DNA from: Verrucomicrobiota bacterium
GTDB lineage: Bacteria > Verrucomicrobiota > Verrucomicrobiia > Opitutales > UBA953
Direction: 5' to 3'
DNA length: 19,903 bases
Assembly: GCA_005798925.1 (NCBI GenBank)
Contig: SYID01000222.1
Coordinates: 1 to 19,903, forward strand
The notes below the pieces were generated by a model. The model was not told where the DNA came from. It was given only the letters and a program-made list of their open reading frames with translations, and made no database searches. Positions 1-6,021 of this stretch are shown here, piece after piece. Positions within the stretch are counted from its first letter, which is position 1. The number at the start of each line of letters is the position of its first letter. A program made the position numbers and the translations under genes.

Positions 1-1
1 C

Positions 2-430
2 ACGTTCTACGTCGGCAAGTATCCCGAAGCCGGCTGGGCCCCGAAGGTCCCGGCGCTCTGGAAGAACGGCGAGTGGAACAAGATCCGTTTCCAGGCCAAG
101 GGCGACACCTACACCGTCTGGCTCAACGGCGAGCAGGTCTCGAACTACGTCGATGCCGGCTACCCCAAGGCCGCTCCGGTCGGCCTGCAGGTGCACGGCG
201 GCGTCAAGATGAAGGTCGAGTACCGCAACATCTCGATCGGCGAGATCAAGTACGCCGCGGCCGACGTCCGGTCCGGAAGGGCGGGGGCGATCCCGCCCTT
301 TTTCGTGAAGGGAAGCCCGACCTGTGCCGAATCGGGGCATGCCTGCCTTGCTCCCCCGCCGTCGTTGAGGCGCCTGCTCGGGTGCCGGCCCGCCTCGGGA
401 TCCCCTCTCGTCGCGCGCCGTCGTCGCTAG
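2..430 (+). CDS. DUF1080 (3-keto-disaccharide hydrolase-type) protein, C-terminal fragment
   Basis: The 5' part lies outside the window; the frame is open from base 2 to a TAG at 428-430. Residues up to about base 260 match the C-terminal beta-sandwich of DUF1080 (PF06439): GEWNKIRFQAKGD, then VWLNGEQVSNYVD, then GLQVHGGVKMKVEYRNISI. This domain is a concanavalin-like fold found in secreted glycoside-active proteins and is very common in Planctomycetota and Verrucomicrobiota. Such proteins normally end a few residues after the last strand (here IGEIKY, about base 252). This frame continues for nearly 60 more residues of Pro/Cys/Arg-rich sequence with no family resemblance, and runs through the hairpin at 277-303. 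The true stop may therefore have been lost, or a base is wrong. The domain call is firm; the C-terminal tail is doubtful. Confidence 0.83.
   Translation, partial: TFYVGKYPEAGWAPKVPALWKNGEWNKIRFQAKGDTYTVWLNGEQVSNYVDAGYPKAAPVGLQVHGGVKMKVEYRNISIGEIKYAAADVRSGRAGAIPPFFVKGSPTCAESGHACLAPPPSLRRLLGCRPASGSPLVARRRR
277..303 (+). terminator. Rho-independent terminator-like hairpin inside an open frame
   Basis: AAGGGCGGG (277-285) is perfectly complementary to CCCGCCCTT (292-300), with a 6-nt loop and a run of five T (299-303). On the plus strand this is a classic intrinsic terminator shape, placed about 25 bases after the expected end of the DUF1080 domain. No stop codon occurs in any forward frame between the domain end and the hairpin. 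Confidence 0.6.
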
Positions 431-581
431 TCCGTCGCCTGGCCCTGCGGTCACGACCATGCGGGCGCCGATGCGGAACGCCCACGCTTCCGTGAGCGTC
501 AACGGCGGCCGCATGCCGATCGAAGGGCGGGGCAGGGAGCCTTCGCGCGAGCTCGTGCTGCGTCCCGCCTGAGGCGCGGCC
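431..581. other. Intergenic stretch between converging genes
   Basis: About 150 GC-rich bases between the open frame ending at 430 and the minus-strand stop at 582. A short forward frame from an ATG at 459 to a TGA at 570-572 (37 codons) is present but matches nothing I recognise and has no clear initiation signal. I see no convincing hairpin serving the minus-strand unit that ends at 582. Confidence 0.4.
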
Positions 582-1610
582 TCACTTCTTCCCCGCGGCC
601 GGATCGTCCGGCTTCTTCTCTTCGAAAAACCAGTCGGCGAGGCGGAAGGGCCTCGGCAGACGTCGTGGGGCGCGCGGATCCATGCCCTCAACGCCTTCGG
701 GAAGCCGCCGCGCCTCGCCGGAGGCTCCGTCCTGCTTCGGGTCGTCGGGTCCGCCCATGCGGTTGACCTTGGGCGCGTTCCTGGCTTCGGTCGCTGAGCC
801 CGTCCCGATGGCGACGGATCGCGTAGCTCCATGAGTCCTCGGCTTCGCATCCGAACCGGCTCCGATGGCGACGGGTGAGTCGGCGGCCCGGCGACTTTCC
901 GCCTCCCGCGGCGCGGGCATGCTGATCTTGGCGGCGGCGCTTTTCGGGGTCTCGTCGGCTTGATCCGCGCCAGGCAGCCCCAATCGCGAGGAGCTTGCCT
1001 TGCCCGCGTCCGCGGCGCCGTCCTGGCCGGAGAGCCGGATGGCCGTGGCGGCGCGTGCGGCGGCCTGCGCATCCGGCGCGTCCAGCGCGAGCTTGCCGGC
1101 GGATTCAGACGCCTCGGCGGAAACTTCGCCCGGACCTGGCAGGCTCGTGCGCGCACCCTCCGTCCGCGCGTGCGCGCGATCGTCGGGAGCCGGCAGCGTC
1201 ACTTGTCCGGCGGCTTTCATGCCTGCGGATCGCGGCTCCGCGGAAGGCGCACCCGGCGCTTTCGACGACGTCACGCCGTCCGCATCCGGACGCGCAGAGG
1301 CGTCCGTCTTTCCGGACGCAGCGGCGGGACCTGCGGCGCGCGTCTCCGTTTTCCCGACCGAGCGTTCCGCCGCGGATTTCGGGCGGGCGGCCGGTTCCGC
1401 GGGCGTAGCCGAGACCGCCGGGACTTCGCCCTGCGGACGCGTCTGGGGGGCGGGGCGAGGCTTCCCTTCGCCTCCCGCCGCCTTGTTTCCGCCGCCTTCG
1501 CCCATGAGCTCGATGATTTCGAACGAGCCCGCTCCTGGTTCCGTGCGGCATCCTCCCAGCGGCAGGCACGCCGCGGCGGCTAGGAGCGTCATGCCGGCCT
1601 GGGCGCGCAT
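582..1610 (-). CDS. Putative lipoprotein with degenerate 18-residue repeats
   Basis: A 342-residue protein with a lipoprotein signal peptide: MRAQAG, a hydrophobic stretch, then the lipobox LGGC with Cys21 as the likely acylated residue. It should be anchored in a membrane facing the periplasm or outside. The middle is Ala/Pro/Lys/Arg/Asp-rich and looks disordered. Residues 137-288 hold nine degenerate repeats with a core of hydrophobic-x-hydrophobic-[PG]-x-[PG] (TLPAP, SLPGP, ALDAP, GLPGA, SMPAP, AIGAG, AIGTG and others) spaced 17-19 residues apart. The C-terminus has an aromatic patch (LADWFFEEKK) and a Lys-rich end. The start lies 9 bases after the stop of the upstream membrane protein, so the two are probably co-transcribed. 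A later ATG (residue 7) would leave a signal without the usual positive residue. I do not recognise the family. Antisense frames here are also open, so coding strand rests on the lipobox and the operon-like spacing. Confidence 0.72.
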   Translation of the reverse strand: MRAQAGMTLLAAAACLPLGGCRTEPGAGSFEIIELMGEGGGNKAAGGEGKPRPAPQTRPQGEVPAVSATPAEPAARPKSAAERSVGKTETRAAGPAAASGKTDASARPDADGVTSSKAPGAPSAEPRSAGMKAAGQVTLPAPDDRAHARTEGARTSLPGPGEVSAEASESAGKLALDAPDAQAAARAATAIRLSGQDGAADAGKASSSRLGLPGADQADETPKSAAAKISMPAPREAESRRAADSPVAIGAGSDAKPRTHGATRSVAIGTGSATEARNAPKVNRMGGPDDPKQDGASGEARRLPEGVEGMDPRAPRRLPRPFRLADWFFEEKKPDDPAAGKK

Positions 1611-1619
1611 GCGTTCAGG

Positions 1620-4175
1620 TCACTGCGCCATCAGCCGCATGGCCGTGACCAGCGGAGGGCCCGACTTCGCGTCGAACTTGGCGGACATGCTGAACTTGGC
1701 GGTCCGGGCGGAGGTGACGGACTTCTCCACCCGCACCAGCTTGGGCCCCGTGCGCGGATCGTCGCCCAGAGCCGTGCGCAGACGTTCGATGAGCGGGTCG
1801 AAGTCGAGCGAGTCTCCGCAGCGGTTGAGCAGCTTCCAGCCCAGGTCGGCGTCGGCGGGCGCGTCCTTTCGGGCGAGTCCCGCCATCGGGTCGCCGGCGA
1901 CGTTGAAGCGGTCGAACCGGTAGGCGTGCGAGCCTTTCACCGAGAGCGAGTCCCGCCCCGTCGCGCTGACCGCGAGCGACAGCTCGAAATCCGTGGCGGC
2001 GCGCGCCGTCACGTAGCGCGCCTTCGTGCGCGCGTCCATCGGCAGGCGGCTGAAGAGCCGGTGGGCGTCGATCCAGAGCCCGAGCGCGCCGTCGGCGGCC
2101 ACGGCCTGCGGCGGGATGCGCCCGTCGGCGGAGGAGGGCGCGGAGAGAGCGAGCCGCATCTCCTTCTCCACGCACGGCGCGGCCGGATCGCCTTCGAATT
2201 CGATGAGGATGACGGCGGCGCCCGGCACGAGGCCGAAGGTCAGGAAGCCTCCCTCGGGGTCCATGTAGCGGCCCTGTCCGTGGCGGATCATCGAGCGGCT
2301 GCGTGCGGAGGCCGTGCGTTCTCCGCCTTCGCGCAGGGAGGCGCCGATCTCGTCGGTCAGCCGCGAGAGCGACGATTCGGCGAGATTGGCGTCGGCGACC
2401 TTGAGGATGAGGCCGCAGATGACCACCGGGCGGGCCCCGTGTCCGGCGGCGGCCGGAGCCGAGGGAAACTTGGCGAACGCATGGACGTCCGCGCGGACGT
2501 CCAGCCCGTTCTTCGCGAGCTCGGCGACGGCGGCGGTGAGGCCTTTGCCTCCGCCACGCTCAAGCCAGTCCGGCAGCCCGGAACCTCCGCTGCGCAGCAG
2601 TCCGGGACTCAGCGTCATCACCGCGAAGCTGTCGCCCGGGATCAGCTCGGTCGCGCCGAGCCCGCGTTCGCGGGCCGGGGCCGCCGGAGAGGCCAGCCAG
2701 ATGATCAGCCAGACGAGCGCGATGCCGACCCCGATGGTGACGATGATCTCCGGGGAGAGCCCGCGGCGGCCGGGGGCGGCCGCCGGTGCGGACGGGGCGG
2801 CCTGCGGTCCGGCGCCCGTTCCCGCGGCCGCGGGACGCGATCCCAGCAGCGTCATGTTGAAGGCCACCACCAGCGTGACCGCGAGAGGGTCGAACACGGC
2901 CACCAGCGTGAGCATGAGCCATTTGACCACCTCGGTCGCCTCGGTGTCGAACGCGCGGGCGACGAACCGGTAGGAGCCGATGTCCGTGGCCGCGATCCCG
3001 TCGCGGAGCTTCTGGATCTCCGCGGCCCGGTCGCGGTTGGAGCGGTAGAGCGCCTCGACTTCCGCGTCGGTCAGGCCCGTGCGCGCCTGGCCCTGCTCCT
3101 GGAGTCCGGCGAGCTGCTTCTCGAGCGCCGACGCCGCGGCCTCGCCGGAGCGGCGCAGGGCCTTCTCCTCCTCGTCGAGGCGGGCCAGCTCGCGCGTGAA
3201 CTGGTCGCGCAGCGAGGCGACGTCCTTGGCCGATTCCGAGCTCACCTTGGACTGGTCGGCGCGCAGCCGTTCCACGCGGGCGACGCCTTCGGCCCGCAGC
3301 CGCGTGATCGCGGCGGTGGATTCCGCCAGCTTGGCGAGGATCGCGTCCCGTTCGGGCTTCTGCTGCTCGCGCAGCTCCTGCCCTTTGCGTACGTTGTCCT
3401 GCTCGAAGATGAGGAAGGTCGTCGTGCCGCGCGCCGTGTAGGCGGCCACCGCCTGGTCGAGCACCTTGATGCGCTCGTTGAGCGCGGCGATGGCGGATTC
3501 CTCGGCGGCGATGCCCTTGGCGACCGAGGCCTCCTCGGCCGCGATGCTCTTGGCGAGCGTGCTGCCGACGCCGTCGGCGCGGCCGGAGGCCGCCGAGAGC
3601 TCCTGGGCGCGCCGGGCTTCCAGGGCCTTGCGCTGCTCCTGGAGCCGGGCCAGGGACTGCGCGAGCGACTCCTCGGCCTGCGAGAGACGTCCCTGCAGCT
3701 TGGCGATGTCCTCGCGGCTGGCCGTGCTGACGCGCACCGTGCGCCCTTTGGCGTCCTCGATGCGTCGTTGCGTCTCGGCCATCGCCCGTTCGAGGTCGGC
3801 GATTTCGGCCTCGCTCCTGGAGATGCGGGTGGCCGTCTCTTCGAACGCGCGGGCCAGGTAGCCGTAGTTCCCCAGCGAGGTGATGCCGATGAGTGCCACG
3901 ACCGCGAGCGTGAGGTAGAACCGCAGCGTGCCGGTGATCTGGTGCCAGTGACGGTAGAGGAACGAGGCCGCGACCAGCTTGCCGATCTCGAGGGAGGAGG
4001 CCATGACCATGACCGCGACTTCGGCGCCGGTGAACAGTTTGCCCAGTCCGAGCACCGAGAAGTAGGCCGAGCAGCCGGCGATGAACAGCGCGGAGGCGAG
4101 CAGGACGGCGCGGAATCCGATGGGAAGCGTGCGGGGGTCCTTGCGGCTGGAGGGGGATTCGGGGTCGGAGCTCAT
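1620..4175 (-). CDS. Large membrane protein with long coiled coil and C-terminal extracytoplasmic domain
   Basis: 851 residues from the chosen ATG at 4175 (MSSDPESPSS). The frame is open to 4271, but the 32 extra residues are polar and Arg/Lys-rich, and the AT-rich leader (GAAAAAATA) sits just before 4175. Layout: three hydrophobic segments at about 22-44, 51-74 and 84-107; a charged Glu/Arg/Ala coiled coil at about 108-400; a fourth hydrophobic segment at about 415-445 (VKWLMLTLVAVFDPLAV); an Ala/Pro/Gly linker; a fifth at about 477-497 (IGVGIALVWLIIWLAS); then about 350 residues, probably outside the cytoplasm. The motif ASSLEIGKLVAASFLYRHW and the following ITSLGNYGYL resemble, from memory, an unnamed membrane/coiled-coil family seen in marine tailed phages. 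DUF4407 is a looser architectural parallel. The C-terminal domain (from about IPGDSFAVMTLSPG) is not recognised. It leads the two-gene unit with the lipoprotein. Function unknown. Confidence 0.85.
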   Translation of the reverse strand: MSSDPESPSSRKDPRTLPIGFRAVLLASALFIAGCSAYFSVLGLGKLFTGAEVAVMVMASSLEIGKLVAASFLYRHWHQITGTLRFYLTLAVVALIGITSLGNYGYLARAFEETATRISRSEAEIADLERAMAETQRRIEDAKGRTVRVSTASREDIAKLQGRLSQAEESLAQSLARLQEQRKALEARRAQELSAASGRADGVGSTLAKSIAAEEASVAKGIAAEESAIAALNERIKVLDQAVAAYTARGTTTFLIFEQDNVRKGQELREQQKPERDAILAKLAESTAAITRLRAEGVARVERLRADQSKVSSESAKDVASLRDQFTRELARLDEEEKALRRSGEAAASALEKQLAGLQEQGQARTGLTDAEVEALYRSNRDRAAEIQKLRDGIAATDIGSYRFVARAFDTEATEVVKWLMLTLVAVFDPLAVTLVVAFNMTLLGSRPAAAGTGAGPQAAPSAPAAAPGRRGLSPEIIVTIGVGIALVWLIIWLASPAAPARERGLGATELIPGDSFAVMTLSPGLLRSGGSGLPDWLERGGGKGLTAAVAELAKNGLDVRADVHAFAKFPSAPAAAGHGARPVVICGLILKVADANLAESSLSRLTDEIGASLREGGERTASARSRSMIRHGQGRYMDPEGGFLTFGLVPGAAVILIEFEGDPAAPCVEKEMRLALSAPSSADGRIPPQAVAADGALGLWIDAHRLFSRLPMDARTKARYVTARAATDFELSLAVSATGRDSLSVKGSHAYRFDRFNVAGDPMAGLARKDAPADADLGWKLLNRCGDSLDFDPLIERLRTALGDDPRTGPKLVRVEKSVTSARTAKFSMSAKFDAKSGPPLVTAMRLMAQ

Positions 4176-4252
4176 CGGGGAGGTATTTTTTCTTCGGGTC
4201 GGCCCTTTCGGGCCGGCGTCGGACGCCTCCTTCCTTGTCCAACGCCCTCCGT

Positions 4253-4262
4253 GTTGCAACCC
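4253..4262. repeat. GTTGCAACCC repeat, copy 1 (contains palindrome GTTGCAAC)
   Basis: The first 8 bases are a perfect palindrome. An identical 10-base copy lies at 4569-4578, so the two copies flank the AT-rich island. They lie about 78 bases before the minus-strand start (4175) and about 42 bases before the plus-strand start (4620). Possible operator; short enough to be chance. Confidence 0.35.
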
Positions 4263-4568
4263 TAGCCCCATGTCCCGGCGGCCCTGGACAGCCCGCCCCC
4301 GGGCCCGGGTATTTCGCCCAGACAGGGATATTTTGAATTTAAATATAAAACATTGATATCCAAGGTTTTATGTCAATATTTCGATTCTTGCCGAAGTCGC
4401 TTCGTCGGTAGGGGCATCTCCCTGGGGATTTTGCTCTCGCTATGTCCTGTTTCGGGGCGAAAAGGGCTGAATGCGGCCCGAGCCCGCCCAGGTTCCGGTC
4501 ACAGGCCTTAAACGGCTGCGCATTAACGGTTTCCCCCATCTAAAAAAAATCAGGAAAACACCCTCTTC

Positions 4569-4578
4569 GTTGCAACCC
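4569..4578. repeat. GTTGCAACCC repeat, copy 2
   Basis: Identical to 4253-4262. Both copies are followed within a few bases by ATGTCC (CTAGCCCC-ATGTCC in copy 1, G-ATGTCC in copy 2), which slightly extends the resemblance. Confidence 0.35.
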
Positions 4579-4619
4579 GATGTCCTTTCGATTGTCTTAA
4601 TCAACCGAACCACCCCACG

Positions 4620-5951
4620 ATGAAACTCCACAAGAACTGCCAGGGCGATCATCCCGACATCCTGTCCGCCCTCAGCCGTCGAGACTTCATGCACATCGGC
4701 ATGATCGGCACGCTCGGCCTGAGCCTGCCGGAGATGCTCCGGCTCAAGGCGCTCGAGATGCCCAAGGTCGAGTCGTTCAACGCGATGGCCGACGCCGTCA
4801 TCCACATCTACCTGCCCGGCGGCATGGCGCAGCACGAGTCCTGGGATCCGAAGCCCTTCGCCTCGCCCGACTACCGCGGCCCGTACACGCCGATCAAGAC
4901 CTCGGTCCCCGGCGAATACGTCGGCGAGAAGTTCGTCAACATCGCGAAGATCATGAACAAGCTCACCGTGGTCCGGTCGATGACGCACGGCGAGGCGGCG
5001 CACGAACGCGGCACGCACAACATGTTCACCGGCTATCGTCCGAGCCCCGCGATCAAGTTCCCGAGCTACGGTTCCGTCATCTCGCACGAGCAGGGCTCGC
5101 GCAACAACCTGCCTCCCTACGTCGTCGTCCCGAGCCAGAGCATCCCCGAGCAGGGCACGGGCTACATGAGCAGCGCCTTCGGTCCGTTCGCGCTCGGCAG
5201 CGATCCGGCCGACAAGGGCTTCGCCGTGCGCGACCTCCTGGCTCCCAAGGACGTCACCACGCAGCGTTTCGACCGCCGTCGCAGCATGCTGGCCGCCGTC
5301 GACGAGCATTTCCGCGCCACCGAGAAGTCCGACGCGATCGGCGCCATGGACAGCTTCCAGCAGGCCGCGTACGGCCTCGTCAGCAGCGCCAAGGCGCGCG
5401 AGGCCTTCGACCTTTCCAGGGAGTCCGACAAACTGCGCGACGAGTACGGCCGCAACACCGCCGGCCAGCGCTTCCTCCTCGCCCGCCGCCTCGTCGAGGC
5501 CGGCGTCCGCATGGTCTCCGTCACCTTCGGCGGCTGGGACCACCATTCGAACATCAAGGGCGCCTTCGACGGCCAGGCCCCGCAGTTCGACCAGGCCTTC
5601 GCGCGCCTCATCACTGACCTCCAGGACCGCGGCCTGCTCAAGCGCACGCTCGTCCTCGTCAGTTCCGAGTTCGGCCGCACCCCGAAGATCAACGGCACCA
5701 ACGGCCGCGACCACTGGCCGCGCGTGTTCTCCGTCGCGATGGCCGGCGGCGGCATGAAGGAAGGCTACATCCACGGCGCCTCCGACGCCCTCGGCGGCGA
5801 GCCCGACCGCGACGCGGTCGGCCCGGAGGACCTCGCCAAGACCATGTACCGCGTCCTCGGCATCAACGCCGAGAAGCGCATCATGTCCGAAGGCGGCCGT
5901 CCGATCGACATCGTCAACGGCGGTCGCGTCATGACCGACTGGCTGGCTTGA
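4620..5951 (+). CDS. DUF1501 family exported protein
   Basis: 443 residues. A twin-arginine-like signal (LSRRDFMHIGMIGTLGLSL, from residue 18) predicts Tat export. This is the N-terminal arrangement usual for DUF1501 (PF07394), a family related to the alkaline-phosphatase/sulfatase superfamily and abundant in Planctomycetota and Verrucomicrobiota. Family landmarks are YLPGGMAQHESWDPKP (about 61-76), THGEAAHERGTHNMFTGY, the motif GGWDHH (W306, D307, H308, H309), SSEFGRTPKIN (348-358) and GRDHWP (362-367). The conserved Asp/His residues are the likely metal ligands. No enzymatic activity is firmly established for the family. First gene of the four-gene unit, 70 bases before the PPC gene. The ATG at 4620 has no SD but is the only start that keeps the Tat signal in its usual place. 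Length is normal; no sign of damage. Confidence 0.96.
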   Translation: MKLHKNCQGDHPDILSALSRRDFMHIGMIGTLGLSLPEMLRLKALEMPKVESFNAMADAVIHIYLPGGMAQHESWDPKPFASPDYRGPYTPIKTSVPGEYVGEKFVNIAKIMNKLTVVRSMTHGEAAHERGTHNMFTGYRPSPAIKFPSYGSVISHEQGSRNNLPPYVVVPSQSIPEQGTGYMSSAFGPFALGSDPADKGFAVRDLLAPKDVTTQRFDRRRSMLAAVDEHFRATEKSDAIGAMDSFQQAAYGLVSSAKAREAFDLSRESDKLRDEYGRNTAGQRFLLARRLVEAGVRMVSVTFGGWDHHSNIKGAFDGQAPQFDQAFARLITDLQDRGLLKRTLVLVSSEFGRTPKINGTNGRDHWPRVFSVAMAGGGMKEGYIHGASDALGGEPDRDAVGPEDLAKTMYRVLGINAEKRIMSEGGRPIDIVNGGRVMTDWLA

Positions 5952-5970
5952 ACCGGCGCCCGATCCCCAT

Positions 5971-5998
5971 CCGCCCGCCCCGACGGCGCGGCGGGCGG
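5971..5998 (+). other. GC-rich hairpin between DUF1501 and PPC genes
   Basis: CCGCCCGCC (5971-5979) pairs perfectly with GGCGGGCGG (5990-5998) across a 10-nt loop. No T tract follows, so it is not a standard intrinsic terminator. It starts 20 bases after the DUF1501 stop and ends 23 bases before the next ATG. It could be an mRNA 3'-stabilising or attenuating stem setting relative expression within the unit. Confidence 0.55.
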
Positions 5999-6021
5999 GC
6001 CGCGCCCCGCTTAACCGACTT

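Larger units (their letters stand above)
4176..4619. promoter_or_regulatory. Divergent intergenic control region with AT-rich island
   Basis: 444 bases between two divergent genes, the only place for their promoters. The block at about 4328-4385 is strikingly AT-rich (runs such as TTTTGAATTTAAATATAAAA) inside a GC-rich genome, as expected of a promoter or melting region. A plus-strand TTGATA at 4353-4358 followed 16-17 bases later by AATATT/ATATTT is a weak sigma70-like candidate. A run of eight A follows at about 4543-4550. No SD precedes either start. The region also holds the GTTGCAACCC pair and a small GC hairpin (4200-4215), listed separately. Exact promoters cannot be fixed by eye. Confidence 0.5.

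Noticed and set aside
459..572. 37-codon forward frame after the DUF1080 fragment
   Set aside because: Too short, no family resemblance and no initiation context; mentioned only in the intergenic entry.
1926..4265. Long forward open frame (779 codons) opposite the membrane protein
   Set aside because: Translation is Arg/Gly/Glu-rich without domains or membrane segments; the minus strand gives clear helices and coiled coil. It is an antisense shadow of high GC at third positions.
4371..4376. Perfect TTGACA on the minus strand
   Set aside because: No acceptable -10 at 16-18 bases (ATGTTT only), so not called as a promoter for the 4175 gene.
4339..4539. Short minus-strand frame (66 codons) in the divergent region
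   Set aside because: Spans the AT-rich promoter island, no initiation signal, no recognisable content.
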